A DNA stretch of 64,000 nt from JACPVF01 sp964502095 (lineage in GTDB: Bacteria > Chloroflexota > Anaerolineae > Anaerolineales > Villigracilaceae), in contig CAZCUF010000001.1 of the NCBI GenBank assembly GCA_964502095.1, forward strand, positions 62,001 through 126,000. Reading direction: 5' to 3'. The notes under the pieces were generated by a model. The model was not told the DNA's origin. It did not search any database and saw only the letters and a list, made by a program, of their open reading frames with translations. A program made the position numbers and the translations under genes. Positions within the stretch are counted from its first letter, which is position 1. Every line of letters begins with the position of its first letter. Shown here in pieces: positions 34,032-43,837 of this stretch.

Positions 34032-36776
34032 CTACTTCAGTTTTTCCTCCACGGCTTTGGGAACTTTACTCAACGCCTCGGAGGACAGCGAGGCATCCGG
34101 CAGACTACCCTGCGCCATGTTCGGACGACCGCCGCCGCGCCCGCCAATGGCCGTGATCAAATCCCCCGCCTTCATTCCGCGCTTGACGAGGTCGTCGGTC
34201 AACACCGCCACGACAACTGCTCCCGCCACCAAAACCGCCGCGCCGCCTTTGGAATATTTCTCGCGGAATTTATCCGCCAGCGACCGCAATGCATCGACAT
34301 CGGCGTTGGGCACATCCAGGGCAAGCACATGCACATCCTTTATTTTTTGCGCGTTGTCAATTTGCCCGCTCAATTTAGATTGAGCCATCTCGTTGCGCAT
34401 GCCGTTCAATTGCTTCTTGAGCTCCGAAATCTCATCCTGCAATAACTCCACTTTGTGCGGCACTTCATCCAAACTGGATTTCAGGACTCCGGCCGTTTGC
34501 TTCAATGTCTTGAAGCGGTGCGCGGTCAGCGCGTACGCGCCCCGCCCTGTGACCGCTTCGATGCGGCGCACACCTGCCGCGGCCGAACTTTCACTGACGA
34601 TCAGGAACGCGCCCACATCCGAGGTGCGTTCGAGATGTGTGCCGCCGCACAACTCGTAAGAGAATTTCGACTCATGTTCCACCACCGCCGTCGGATGCGC
34701 GAGCGACTCTTCCTCCGGTATCCGAACTGGAGGCATGATCGTGATCGTACGCACCGTCTCGCCATATTTTTCGCCGAACAGCGCCATTGCGCCTTCAGCG
34801 ATGGCATCTTCACGGTCTTTGAGGCGTGGCAGAACTTCCATATCCGCCGCCACTGCGTCATTAACTATCTTCTCCACGCGTTCGATCTGTTCGGGAGTCA
34901 TCGCTTCGGGATGATTGAAATCGAAGCGCAGGCGGTCCGGCGCGACGAGCGAACCCGCCTGCCGCGCATGTTCGCCCAACACCCGATGCAAAGCGGCATG
35001 CAACAAATGTGTCGCGGTGTGATTACGCATGATGTCGTGCCGGCGCGGCATATCCACTTCGGCGATACAGGCGCCGCCAACCTTTGGCTGACCGGAGACC
35101 ACTTCGCCAACGTGAACGATCACGCCTGCGGACGCGCGGCGCATGTTGCCGACCTCGATCTCCCAATGATCGCCGTGAATATATCCTTCGTCCGAAACCT
35201 GCCCGCCGGATTCGATATAAAAGCCGGTCTTGGGAAGAATGACTTCAACCTGATCGCCAAAAGAGGCAGACTGCACCGATTGACCGTTCACGACCAACGC
35301 CAAAAGTGTTCCTTCGACGCGCGGGCTTGTGTACGGATCGTATTCCACGCCGTGCTCGCCCAGTTTTCTATGTTTTTGCAAATCTTTCAGGATGTCGGCG
35401 TAGAACTCAGCGTCTTCGCCGCCGAGCTTGCCCATGGCTTTGCCGCCGCCCGAGGCAAGGCTGTGCGCGTCTTTCGCGGCATTGAAACCGGCTTCGTCCA
35501 CTTCGAGGTTTCGTTCACGCGCGATGTCGCGCGAAATTTCAAAGGGCAAACCGTACGTGGCGTACAAGTCAAAGGCTTTGCGGCCATCCAGGGTTTGGGA
35601 GTTGGAGGCGCGCAATTCCGAGAGTAGATTCTCCAAATGCGCGGTACCAGTTTCCACCGTCCGCGCGAAGCGGATTTCTTCCCGCGTCAGATTATCCAAA
35701 ATCGCGGCGCGGCTCTTGACGAGTTCGGGATAAAAATCGCCGTAGGTTTCGATCACGGCCTCGGCCACTTTGGCAAGGAAGGGCTGGTGCAATCCGATCT
35801 TGCCGCCGAAGCGCGCCGCGCGGCGAATGATCATGCGCGCCACATAATTGCGGCCCACGTTGCCCGGCACAACGCCATCTGCAATGAGGAACGATGCGGT
35901 GCGCGCGTGATCGCATATCACACGATATGGCGTGAAATCGTCGTGCATTTCTTTTTCGGTATGGCTGGTGAGATCGCGCAATACTTTCAACGAACGCGTA
36001 AAGAGATCGGTCTTGTAGTTCGAGTCCACACCCTGCAAAATCGAGACCAACCGCTCGAAGCCCATGCCGGTATCCACATGCCTGGCAGGCAGGGGTTCGA
36101 GTTGCGCGGGGCTCAACCGATTATATTGAATAAAAACCAGATTCCACAATTCGACGAAACGTTTGCTGTCCAGCGCTTCTTCAGTGACCCGGCCGCCTTC
36201 GGGATGCAGGTCGTAATGGATTTCGGAGCAGGGCCCGCACGGGCCGGTTTCGGCCATCTCCCAGAAGTTACTTTTGCGCCCCATGTAAAAAAGATGGCTT
36301 GAGTCAAAGCCCGGTTGTTTAAGCCAATTGGAGGCGGCTTCTTCATCGGTGGAAACATCGCCCTGATCGTCCTTGAAAACTGTAGCATACAAACGTTCCT
36401 TCTCCAAACCCCACACTTCCGTGAGCAACTGCCAGGCCCATTCGATGGCTTCTTTTTTGTAGTAATCGCCGAACGACCAGTTGCCGAGCATCTCGAAGAA
36501 GGTGTGATGGGTGTCGTCGCGGCCTACATCGTCGAGGTCGTTATGCTTGCCCGCCACGCGCATACACTTTTGCGAATCGACCGCGCGCGTGTAGGGGCGT
36601 TTGTCGGTGCCAAGAAACACATCCTTAAATTGCACCATGCCCGAGTTGGTGAACAGCAGTGTGGAATCGCCGCCGGGCACCAGCGACATCGAGGGCACAG
36701 CCGTGTGTCCGTGTTCCACGAAAAAGTCAATATAGGTCTGGCGGATTTCCGCGCCGGTTAATTTCTTGGGGGTCAT
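34032..36776 (-). CDS. alaS: Alanyl-tRNA synthetase
   Basis: Predicted 914 aa, usual length. The class II aminoacylation core starts with GAEIRQTYIDFFVEHGHTAV and includes FTNSGMVQFKDVFLG. The editing domain carries HTATH and CGGTH (zinc/active-site residues), and a DHHA1 C-terminal domain ends with GGRGGGRPNMAQGS. It charges tRNA-Ala and clears mischarged Ser and Gly. The ATG at 36776 was chosen because GGAGA stands 4 bases before it; a TTG five codons upstream covers that site. TATAAT on the minus strand (36804-36809) gives a short leader. Divergent from the dienelactone hydrolase gene. Confidence 0.97.
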   Translation of the reverse strand: MTPKKLTGAEIRQTYIDFFVEHGHTAVPSMSLVPGGDSTLLFTNSGMVQFKDVFLGTDKRPYTRAVDSQKCMRVAGKHNDLDDVGRDDTHHTFFEMLGNWSFGDYYKKEAIEWAWQLLTEVWGLEKERLYATVFKDDQGDVSTDEEAASNWLKQPGFDSSHLFYMGRKSNFWEMAETGPCGPCSEIHYDLHPEGGRVTEEALDSKRFVELWNLVFIQYNRLSPAQLEPLPARHVDTGMGFERLVSILQGVDSNYKTDLFTRSLKVLRDLTSHTEKEMHDDFTPYRVICDHARTASFLIADGVVPGNVGRNYVARMIIRRAARFGGKIGLHQPFLAKVAEAVIETYGDFYPELVKSRAAILDNLTREEIRFARTVETGTAHLENLLSELRASNSQTLDGRKAFDLYATYGLPFEISRDIARERNLEVDEAGFNAAKDAHSLASGGGKAMGKLGGEDAEFYADILKDLQKHRKLGEHGVEYDPYTSPRVEGTLLALVVNGQSVQSASFGDQVEVILPKTGFYIESGGQVSDEGYIHGDHWEIEVGNMRRASAGVIVHVGEVVSGQPKVGGACIAEVDMPRRHDIMRNHTATHLLHAALHRVLGEHARQAGSLVAPDRLRFDFNHPEAMTPEQIERVEKIVNDAVAADMEVLPRLKDREDAIAEGAMALFGEKYGETVRTITIMPPVRIPEEESLAHPTAVVEHESKFSYELCGGTHLERTSDVGAFLIVSESSAAAGVRRIEAVTGRGAYALTAHRFKTLKQTAGVLKSSLDEVPHKVELLQDEISELKKQLNGMRNEMAQSKLSGQIDNAQKIKDVHVLALDVPNADVDALRSLADKFREKYSKGGAAVLVAGAVVVAVLTDDLVKRGMKAGDLITAIGGRGGGRPNMAQGSLPDASLSSEALSKVPKAVEEKLK

Positions 36777-36877
36777 TCGTTCTCCAGTCAATGAAGTGGG
36801 AGAATTATACCAAGTGAGATGGAATTGCAGGCATGCCGTTGATTGTATAATTCAACGAAAGGACAAGGAGAATTTAT

Positions 36878-37633
36878 ATGTACACAACCGATATGTATGA
36901 GGGCGTATTGGCAGAGACGATCGACATGGCCGGCGCGAACGGGGATCTCATTAATGCCTATCTCGCACGGCCGCTCGGCAAAGGTCCGTTCGCGGCCGTG
37001 GTGTTGGCCCATCACATGCCCGGCTGGGATGCGTGGTATCGGGAAACCGCTTTCAAATTTGCGCTGAACGGCTATATTACCATCTCGCCCAATCTATATT
37101 TCCGCGCGGGGCATGGAACGCCCGAAGATGTGGCGGCCAAGGTTCGGGCAGAGGGAGGCATCCCCGATAATCAAGCAGTGGGCGATCTACAGGGCGCGCT
37201 GGGATACGTGCGCGCTTTGCCGTACTCCAATGGAAAAGTTGGCGTCTTCGGCACCTGTTCGGGAGGCAGGCATGCATATCTGACGGCTTGCCGCGTGCAA
37301 GGGTTCAACGCCCTGATAGATTGCTGGGGCGGTAATGTGGTGATGGCCCCCGAACAACTTAACGACAAACACCCCGTTTCGCCGATTGATTACACCAAGG
37401 ATCTCTCCTGCCCCATCCTGGGTCTGTTCGGCAATGACGACACCAATCCGTCGCCGAGTCAGGTGAACACAATCGAACAGGAGCTCAAAAAACAAGGCAA
37501 GGATTATGAGTTTCACCGCTATCCGAACGCGGGCCATGGATTTTTCTATTATTACCGACCCATGTATCGTCAAGAGCAGGCGGTGGATGGCTGGCAAAAG
37601 ATCTTCGCGTTTCTGGAAAAGAATTTAGCGTAA
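36878..37633 (+). CDS. Dienelactone hydrolase family protein
   Basis: Predicted 251 aa. The nucleophile is Cys127 in GTCSGGRH, with Asp187 or Asp188 (LFGNDDTNPS) and His220 (NAGHGFF) completing the triad, the standard Cys-Asp-His set of the DLH family. Such enzymes open dienelactones in aromatic breakdown, but many members act on other esters or lactones; the substrate is not evident. AAGGACAAGGAG supplies the ribosome-binding site and TATAAT at 36846-36851 a likely -10 box. The next gene starts 11 bases later and is probably cotranscribed. Confidence 0.88.
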   Translation: MYTTDMYEGVLAETIDMAGANGDLINAYLARPLGKGPFAAVVLAHHMPGWDAWYRETAFKFALNGYITISPNLYFRAGHGTPEDVAAKVRAEGGIPDNQAVGDLQGALGYVRALPYSNGKVGVFGTCSGGRHAYLTACRVQGFNALIDCWGGNVVMAPEQLNDKHPVSPIDYTKDLSCPILGLFGNDDTNPSPSQVNTIEQELKKQGKDYEFHRYPNAGHGFFYYYRPMYRQEQAVDGWQKIFAFLEKNLA

Positions 37634-37644
37634 AGGAGTTCCGC

Positions 37645-37914
37645 ATGTGCACCATGATCGCACAAAACGCAAAAGTTGATGGTTGTGGAAAAGGGAGAGA
37701 TGAATGGTTCGCCCTAAATCAGGTCAATATCTCCTTTGATCACCCGTTTCACGCGCCGCTCGAACATGCCCTCAATATAGATTTTGTAAACACATCCCAG
37801 GGACTGGGCGCGCGCGTGGCCGTGGAACTCAGCGCACCAGCGGCACGCGAACTGGTTAAAGCCATCCTGTCTGTACTCGATCAAGCCGAAGCAGGCGGGC
37901 ATTTATCGAATTAA
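37645..37914 (+). CDS. Small conserved protein (DUF6295-like)
   Basis: Predicted 89 aa with no signal peptide. The sequence MCTMIAQNAKVDGCGKGRDE, then SFDHPFHAPLEHALNIDFVN and VAVELSAPAARELVKAIL resembles a small uncharacterised family I know as DUF6295. Conserved Cys and His residues near the N-terminus hint at metal binding, but this is inference. AAAGGAG precedes the ATG. Its tight link to the dienelactone hydrolase gene suggests a shared process; I recall the same neighbourhood in other genomes but cannot verify it here. Confidence 0.65.
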   Translation: MCTMIAQNAKVDGCGKGRDEWFALNQVNISFDHPFHAPLEHALNIDFVNTSQGLGARVAVELSAPAARELVKAILSVLDQAEAGGHLSN

Positions 37915-37997
37915 CGCTTTCATTCAAAGCACGAGTCCGCGGCAGAATTATCGTGCTATACTTGCGAAAATTTCGGTCAACTTTATCAGGATTCTAC

Positions 37998-39107
37998 ATG
38001 ACTGAAACCCGGCACGGTTATCTCGTTTTAGCGGACATTAGCGGTTATACCGGATATCTCGCACAGGTGGAATTGGAACACGCGCAGGAAATCCTGACCG
38101 ACCTGCTCGAATGTATCGTTGAAAAATTCAAGACGGCCCTCACCATCTCCAAACTCGAGGGCGACGCGGTCTTCGCCAATGTGGATGAAGCTGACCTGCC
38201 GCGTCCCGAATCCCTGCTCGAACTGGTCGAAACCACTTATGCCGAATTTTGCCGCCACCGCGACTCATCCCTGCGCGCCACCACCTGCACCTGCCGCGCC
38301 TGCCAGAACATGGCGGCGCTTGAATTGAAATTCTTCCTGCACTACGGCGATTACATAACGCAAAATATTTCGGGCATCCGTGAACTGGTCGGATCGGATG
38401 TCAATCTTATTCATCGCCTCGCCAAGAATCACGTTACCGAGGTCACAGGCTGGAAGGCATACGTTCTTTGCACGCAAGCCGCGCTAACGTTCATTGGACT
38501 TCAATTGGAAGGATTGCACGAATATACAGAGTCCTACGAACACTTCAATCCGGTTCAAACTTGGACCTTCGACCTGCTCCCGCGTTACAAAACTTTGATG
38601 GAAGCCCGGCGCGTTATCATCGCGCCTGACGAATCCGACCTGACCACCATTTATGAATTCGATCATTCCCTCTCCGCTATTTGGAATTGGGTGACCGATA
38701 TTAATTGCCGCAACGCGGCCATGGGAGGCATGGTTTACTGGAAACCCCTCTCACGGAAATCGGGCCGGACGGGAGCCGGCGCGTCCAATCATTGCGCGCA
38801 CGGCAAGGGCACGTCCATCGAGACGATCCTCGACTGGCATCCCTTCGAATATACCACCGTAAACTCGAAGAACGGAGCGATCGTATTTCGGGAAACCTTG
38901 CTTTTCACACGCCTGGGTGAGAATCGCACGCGTCTCGAGGTGCGCATGCAAATGCAAAAACCAAAACCGCTCTTTCTCGCACGACTCATGCTCAAAATGG
39001 AATTCCAAAAAGGAAACCCGTACATTGAATGGTTCAAGCGGATCGACCAGATTCTCAGTCAGCAGGAAAATAAGGAGCAGACCGACAAGATCCAGCCCGA
39101 AATCTAA
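37998..39107 (+). CDS. Cyclase-like DUF2652 domain joined to an SRPBCC (START-like) domain
   Basis: Predicted 369 aa. The first ~200 residues (HGYLVLADISGYTGYLAQ, then ISKLEGDAVFANV and LVGSDVNLIHRLAKNHV) follow the pattern of class III nucleotide cyclases and belong to the DUF2652 group, with Asp13-like and Asp residues in DISGY and EGDAVF where metal ligands sit. A cysteine cluster CTCRACQ lies between. From about residue 225 (YEFDHSLSAIWNWVTD) the protein is an SRPBCC/START-type ligand-binding domain. Nucleotide cyclase activity is possible but unproven. A cNMP-binding transporter follows 31 bases downstream. AGGATTCTAC precedes the ATG; TATACT at 37957-37962 may be a -10 box. Confidence 0.77.
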   Translation: MTETRHGYLVLADISGYTGYLAQVELEHAQEILTDLLECIVEKFKTALTISKLEGDAVFANVDEADLPRPESLLELVETTYAEFCRHRDSSLRATTCTCRACQNMAALELKFFLHYGDYITQNISGIRELVGSDVNLIHRLAKNHVTEVTGWKAYVLCTQAALTFIGLQLEGLHEYTESYEHFNPVQTWTFDLLPRYKTLMEARRVIIAPDESDLTTIYEFDHSLSAIWNWVTDINCRNAAMGGMVYWKPLSRKSGRTGAGASNHCAHGKGTSIETILDWHPFEYTTVNSKNGAIVFRETLLFTRLGENRTRLEVRMQMQKPKPLFLARLMLKMEFQKGNPYIEWFKRIDQILSQQENKEQTDKIQPEI

Positions 39108-39138
39108 TTCCTGATTATCTGTCTCATTTCACTCTTTA

Positions 39139-42100
39139 GTGGTATCCAAACTCTTTTCTCTGCTTTCCATCCGTCCCAACGAAACCCGCGCTGCCTCACT
39201 GCTGATCGGAATTATGCTCTTCAGCGCGGCAGGTTACAGCCTGGGGGGTACAGGCATCGAGGCGCTCTATTTTGCCCGCTTCGGTACGGACTTTCTGCCC
39301 TATCTTTATATGGGGCTGGGACTGCTTTCCCTGTTCACTTCGCTCGCTATCAGCGGCCTGCTGGGACGCGTCCAAAAGGAACGCGTCTACGTATTTACGC
39401 CGCTCATCGCGGCAGGATGCCTGGCCGTCGCCTGGGGATTGCTTTTCACCAATAACGCGCTGATCTTCCCGGCTTTATGGCTCGCCAAGGAAGCGCTCAA
39501 CTCCATTATTTCGTTGATTGCCTGGAATACTGCCGGCGCCGTTTGCGACGCGCGGCAGGCCAAGCGACTTTTTCCGCTCTTCAATGCGGCGCGCATCCTC
39601 GGTTCGGTGCTGGGCGGGCTTGGCACGGGTTTGCTGGCGAATCTTTTCGGCGCGCAAAACCTGATACTGGCATGGATGTTTTCCATGCTGGCGACCTTCC
39701 TGATGGCGCGCCTTTTGACGAATCGCGCCGTTGTCTCTGCCGCGCCAAGACAAAGATCACGCGCGAAGCGGCGCGCGCCGTCCTTCATTCAGGAAGTGCA
39801 ACAAGGCTGGCAGTATGTTCGCAAATCCGAACTCATGCGATGGGTTTCGGGCGCGGCGATTCTCTTTTCCATCCTCTACTTCTCCATCGCCCTGCCGTTT
39901 TCCCAGGCGGCCACACTGCGTTACCCAAACGAAAACGAACTGGCCGCCTTTCTGGGACTCTTCAACGGCCTTAGTACCGCCGCGGCGTTTCTCACCTCGC
40001 TCTTTGCCGCCAATCGGTTATTCGCGCGCTTCGGCATCATGAGCATGATCCTCGTCCTCCCAGCCATCTATCTGCTCGGGTTCGGAGGGTTGATTTTCTT
40101 CAACGTGTTTGCGGTCATCGCGGCGTTCAGGTTTATGCAAACTTCATGGCTCGCAAGTGTGGCCGATTCTGCCTGGCAAACCATGTTCAGCGCGGTGCCG
40201 CCCGAAAAGCGCGCGCAGGTAAATGCCTTCATAAATGGCGTGCCTGAGCAAATGGGCGTTTTTCTGGCGGGCGGCATTCTCCTTGTGGGCGAGCAATCCT
40301 TCACATCACAGCAGTTGTATTTCACAGGTTTTGCGGCCGCAGTAGTCACTATCTTCATTATTGGACGCGCTTCATCGGCCTATCGACGCGCGCTCGTAGA
40401 TACCCTGCGCGAAGGCCGCCCAACGCTCTTCGATCAGCCGCGCGGTACAGACCATGACGCGATCACAATCGAGGTATTAATTAAACAACTCCATCATCCA
40501 GACTCCCTGATCCGACAGCTCGCCGCGGACATGCTCGGTGAAACTTACCGCGCCGACGCGCTAATTCCGGCGCTTGAAGATGAGGAGATGGGAGTCCGCG
40601 TTGCCGCGCTTAAAGGCCTGGCCCAACTTCCTGAAGCCGCACCACACATCCTGCCGCTTCTCGCGGACCCCGAACCAGCCGCGCGGCGCCAAGCCGTTCG
40701 CTCTCTTAGAACTTTATCTGCGCGCGCGGGGCAAACCAACGAGTCCTCCCACACTCTGGACAGCCACCTCACCCCCCTGCTCCATGACTCAGATACTTTC
40801 GTGCAGATCGAAGCCGCACTGGGACTACTCATACTGGGCGCGCACGATGAGGTCCGTGCCTTCCTACGAAATACAGCTATCTTCGGCAGTGTTGACGAAC
40901 GCACAGCCGCATTGAACGCCATGGCCGAATGGGGCGATCGCGAAGCCTTCCTCTTCATTGCCAATGAAATGGACGACCGCGGCGCGCCTTCCACGATTCG
41001 ACGCGCGGCCGCGCTGGCGTTAAGTTCCTGCGGGCGGGACGCCATCCCGCGGCTCATCCGCGTTCTAGGCGATGAAGATTCCGTCGTATGCGATGGGGCC
41101 GCGCTGGCCCTGGCATATCTAGGCGAGGACTCGCTCCCATCCCTGCTGGCCGCGCTCGAAGATCCAACTCTCTCAGATGGCGCGTTGGCTTCGCTGACGA
41201 ACTTCTCCTCGGTCTCCGTGCACACGCACCTCCTGAAAGAATTTTCCGCTCGAAAAATCGAGAGTGCGATACATTTCGACCAACTTGGCCGGGGTATTCC
41301 TTTAAAGAATGAGCGTTACGAATTACTCGAAGAAGCCTTGCAGGCCCGCGCCCTGCAAGATGGTTTACGCGCGCTGCGCGCCGTCAGCCTGTTCAGCGAC
41401 CGCGAAAGCATCGCGGCGGTCATTGAAAACCTGCAAAGCCGCGAGCCAGCTCAACGGGCGTACGCGCTCGAAACGCTGGAGTCCGCTCGAGAGTCCCGCT
41501 TAATACGTCCGCTATTTCAATTATGGGACTCTTCCGACTCATCCATCCCTCGTTCCGCCGGCGTACAAGATTTAATTTTGTCTCTGCTTCACGATAGCGA
41601 AGCGTGGATGCGCGCCTGCGCGGCCTTTACATTGCTCGACCAACCCGAGACGCGGCCAATGCTGGAAACCCTCGCTGAAACCGATCCGCTTATCCGCGAT
41701 CTGCTTGTTCAAGGTGAACCCATGTACACATATACAACCCTCCCCATTATGGAACGCGTCCTGCTCCTGCGCCGCGTTCCCCTGCTCGCCGATTTATCGC
41801 CCAACGACTTGCAACGCGTCGCCGCGCTTGCCACCGAGCTCCGCGTCGATCCCGAAGAGGTGTTCATCGAACAGGATGAACCGGGAAATGAAATGTTTGT
41901 GATCATACATGGGCAGGTCAGGATCATGGTCAGAACAGGGGACGGAGAAAAGGAGTTTGCGCGGCGCGGACTCGGAGAAGTGATCGGCGAAATGGCGCTC
42001 CTGAGCGGCGGCACACGCTCGGCCTCGGTGATTGCCGTCGAGGAAACGCGTCTGCTTTGTCTCGACCGAAAAAGTTTCGAAAGCCTGCTGCGCGAACGTC

Positions 42101-42162
42101 CCGAGGTTGGGCTGGCGGTAATGCGCGTGCTGTGTAAACGATTGAAGGAAGCCACAAGATAA
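39139..42162 (+). CDS. NTT/ATP-ADP-translocase-like membrane protein with HEAT repeats and a cNMP-binding domain
   Basis: Predicted 1007 aa, three parts. Residues 1-~420 form about twelve membrane segments resembling the nucleotide transporter (NTT/TLC) branch of the MFS (SLGGTGIEALYFARFGTDFL, NAARILGSVLGGLGTGLLAN). Residues ~430-860 are a row of HEAT-like repeats (ALIPALEDEEMGVRVAALKG, then HILPLLADPEPAARRQAVRS). Residues ~880-1000 are a cyclic-nucleotide-binding domain with RGLGEVIGEMALLSGGTRSASV. Fusions of NTT-like domains with HEAT repeats are known in free-living bacteria; transport of nucleotides has not been shown here. Starts at GTG with no clear ribosome-binding site. The adjacent cyclase-like gene could supply the ligand (inference). 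Confidence 0.82.
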   Translation: MVSKLFSLLSIRPNETRAASLLIGIMLFSAAGYSLGGTGIEALYFARFGTDFLPYLYMGLGLLSLFTSLAISGLLGRVQKERVYVFTPLIAAGCLAVAWGLLFTNNALIFPALWLAKEALNSIISLIAWNTAGAVCDARQAKRLFPLFNAARILGSVLGGLGTGLLANLFGAQNLILAWMFSMLATFLMARLLTNRAVVSAAPRQRSRAKRRAPSFIQEVQQGWQYVRKSELMRWVSGAAILFSILYFSIALPFSQAATLRYPNENELAAFLGLFNGLSTAAAFLTSLFAANRLFARFGIMSMILVLPAIYLLGFGGLIFFNVFAVIAAFRFMQTSWLASVADSAWQTMFSAVPPEKRAQVNAFINGVPEQMGVFLAGGILLVGEQSFTSQQLYFTGFAAAVVTIFIIGRASSAYRRALVDTLREGRPTLFDQPRGTDHDAITIEVLIKQLHHPDSLIRQLAADMLGETYRADALIPALEDEEMGVRVAALKGLAQLPEAAPHILPLLADPEPAARRQAVRSLRTLSARAGQTNESSHTLDSHLTPLLHDSDTFVQIEAALGLLILGAHDEVRAFLRNTAIFGSVDERTAALNAMAEWGDREAFLFIANEMDDRGAPSTIRRAAALALSSCGRDAIPRLIRVLGDEDSVVCDGAALALAYLGEDSLPSLLAALEDPTLSDGALASLTNFSSVSVHTHLLKEFSARKIESAIHFDQLGRGIPLKNERYELLEEALQARALQDGLRALRAVSLFSDRESIAAVIENLQSREPAQRAYALETLESARESRLIRPLFQLWDSSDSSIPRSAGVQDLILSLLHDSEAWMRACAAFTLLDQPETRPMLETLAETDPLIRDLLVQGEPMYTYTTLPIMERVLLLRRVPLLADLSPNDLQRVAALATELRVDPEEVFIEQDEPGNEMFVIIHGQVRIMVRTGDGEKEFARRGLGEVIGEMALLSGGTRSASVIAVEETRLLCLDRKSFESLLRERPEVGLAVMRVLCKRLKEATR

Positions 42163-42243
42163 CGCGACGCAAGCCGTATCCAATATTCACATTTTGAGTT
42201 TTAAAAAGAGCCGGGTAAATAATCTTAGATTGGCGAAAAAAGC

Positions 42244-42897
42244 ATGAACACATTGGATCATCTCTTCGAGAATAATAAAAAATGGGCCGAGGGCGTCAAA
42301 GCCCAGGATCCGGACTTCTTTACGAAGTTATCGAATCAGCAATCACCGGAATATCTTTGGATCGGTTGCGCAGACAGCCGCGTGCCCGCCAACCAAATTT
42401 CCGGAATGATGCCCGGTGAAGTATTTGTGCACCGCAATGTGGGCAATGTGGTAGTGCACACAGACTTGAATTGTCTTTCCACAATTCAATATGCCGTGGA
42501 AGTATTGAAGGTGAAACACGTCATCGTGTGCGGGCATTACCAATGCGGCGGTGTGAAGGCGGCCCTGCTCAACCAACGCTACGGGTTGATCGATAACTGG
42601 CTGCGCCACATTCAGGATGTGCGCCAAAAATATGAGCCGCAAATTCAGGCCATTCGGGATGAAAACCAGCAATGGGACCGGCTGTGCGAATTGAACGTAA
42701 TCGAACAAGTCGTCAATGTGTGCGAGACGACGATCATACAAGACGCCTGGGAACGCGGGCAGGAGCTCTCCGTTCACAGCTGGATCTACAGCCTGCAGGA
42801 CGGTCTCCTGCGCGACCTGCACATGCGCGTCGCCGCGCCGACAGAGATTCGCAGTGAACTCCAAAACGCGCTGAGGCTGTCTGGCGCCGCGGACTGA
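42244..42897 (+). CDS. Beta-class carbonic anhydrase
   Basis: Predicted 217 aa. The zinc site CADSR (Cys42, Asp44, Arg46) and GHYQCGGV (His and second Cys about 56 residues on) are intact, as is FVHRNVGNVV. It interconverts carbon dioxide and bicarbonate in the cytoplasm, supplying bicarbonate to carboxylases or buffering pH. It starts 81 bases after the transporter gene. TAGATT at 42226-42231 would start the mRNA a few bases before the ATG; no Shine-Dalgarno was found. Confidence 0.95.
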   Translation: MNTLDHLFENNKKWAEGVKAQDPDFFTKLSNQQSPEYLWIGCADSRVPANQISGMMPGEVFVHRNVGNVVVHTDLNCLSTIQYAVEVLKVKHVIVCGHYQCGGVKAALLNQRYGLIDNWLRHIQDVRQKYEPQIQAIRDENQQWDRLCELNVIEQVVNVCETTIIQDAWERGQELSVHSWIYSLQDGLLRDLHMRVAAPTEIRSELQNALRLSGAAD

Positions 42898-42908
42898 GTT
42901 TTGTAAAG

Positions 42909-42914
42909 TAATAT
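42909..42914 (+). promoter_or_regulatory. Possible -10 box of the pirin gene
   Basis: TAATAT ends 9 bases before the ATG at 42924, giving a near-leaderless mRNA. A -35 is not evident. Confidence 0.35.
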
Positions 42915-42923
42915 CGGCTCTGC

Positions 42924-43784
42924 ATGCCCCATCTGAGCCGCATGACCCAAACACGAACGATCCAACAGATCATCGAACCACAATATGTGATCGAGGGCGC
43001 GGGCGTTTTATTGCGCCGTTCGATCGCTCCGCGCGCTTCGAATGAACATGACCCATTTCTGCTCTTCGACCATTTCGCCTTCAACGATCCCGTCGAGGGG
43101 CCCATCCGCGGCTTTCCCATGCACCCGCATCGCGGCATCGAGACCGTCACGTATATGCTCGAGGGTTCGGTCAATCACCGCGACAGCCTCGGCAACGCGG
43201 GGCTGATCGGCCCGGGCGATGTGCAATGGATGACCAGCGGCCGCGGCATTCTGCACGAGGAACTGCCGCGCCGCGGCCCGGAAGGCACGATCTACGGTTT
43301 TCAACTGTGGGTCAACCTGCCTGCCGCGCTCAAAATGAGCGCGCCGCGCTATCAGGAAGTGAGCGCCGCGACGATACCAGATTTTGAACAGAACGGAATC
43401 AAAATTCGCGTGGTGGCCGGAACTGCAGAAGGAATTCATGGCCCCGTGACGGAGATCGCCGCCTCGCCTCTTTACATGGACATCAGCCTGGCCGCCGATA
43501 CCGAGTGGACTCAACCCGTTACGCGCGGTCACACCGCGCTGGCCTATGTGTTCGAAGGCGAGGCGCTCTTTGCCGGAGAAACCGTCGCGGCCGTGCACAT
43601 GATCCGTTTTGGAGACGGCGATCAAATCCAGGTGAAGACCGGGAACAACCCGGTGCGCTTCATGCTGTTTACGGGGGCGCCGTTCAAAGAACCAATCGTT
43701 CCTTATGGGCCGTTCGTGATGAACACGCGGGATGAGATTCAGCAGGCGCTGACGGATCTAAAAAACGGCACATTTGTAAAGTAG
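42924..43784 (+). CDS. Pirin family protein
   Basis: Predicted 286 aa from the first ATG, or 280 from the ATG at 42942. The metal-binding bicupin core is visible: FPMHPHRGIETVTYMLEG supplies the His ligands, and ILHEELPRRGPEGTIYGFQLWVNLP follows in the usual place. C-terminal residues FTGAPFKEPIVPYGPFVMNT are standard for pirins. Bacterial pirins include quercetin 2,3-dioxygenases and proteins of unclear role. No good ribosome-binding site marks either start. Followed by a terminator. Confidence 0.92.
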   Translation: MPHLSRMTQTRTIQQIIEPQYVIEGAGVLLRRSIAPRASNEHDPFLLFDHFAFNDPVEGPIRGFPMHPHRGIETVTYMLEGSVNHRDSLGNAGLIGPGDVQWMTSGRGILHEELPRRGPEGTIYGFQLWVNLPAALKMSAPRYQEVSAATIPDFEQNGIKIRVVAGTAEGIHGPVTEIAASPLYMDISLAADTEWTQPVTRGHTALAYVFEGEALFAGETVAAVHMIRFGDGDQIQVKTGNNPVRFMLFTGAPFKEPIVPYGPFVMNTRDEIQQALTDLKNGTFVK

Positions 43785-43789
43785 AATTC

Positions 43790-43823
43790 AAGAGACACGC
43801 GCTCGCGTGTCTCTTATTTTTTT
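43790..43823 (+). terminator. Terminator after the pirin gene
   Basis: An 11-bp perfect stem, AAGAGACACGC (43790-43800) with its complement (43805-43815), carries a 4-base loop and is followed by ATTTTTTT. Confidence 0.92.
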
Positions 43824-43837
43824 CCTGTGGAGAAAAC

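Noticed and set aside
34455..35627. A 390-codon plus-strand frame inside alaS
   Set aside because: Antisense shadow of a well-supported essential gene, with no ribosome-binding site and no family match.
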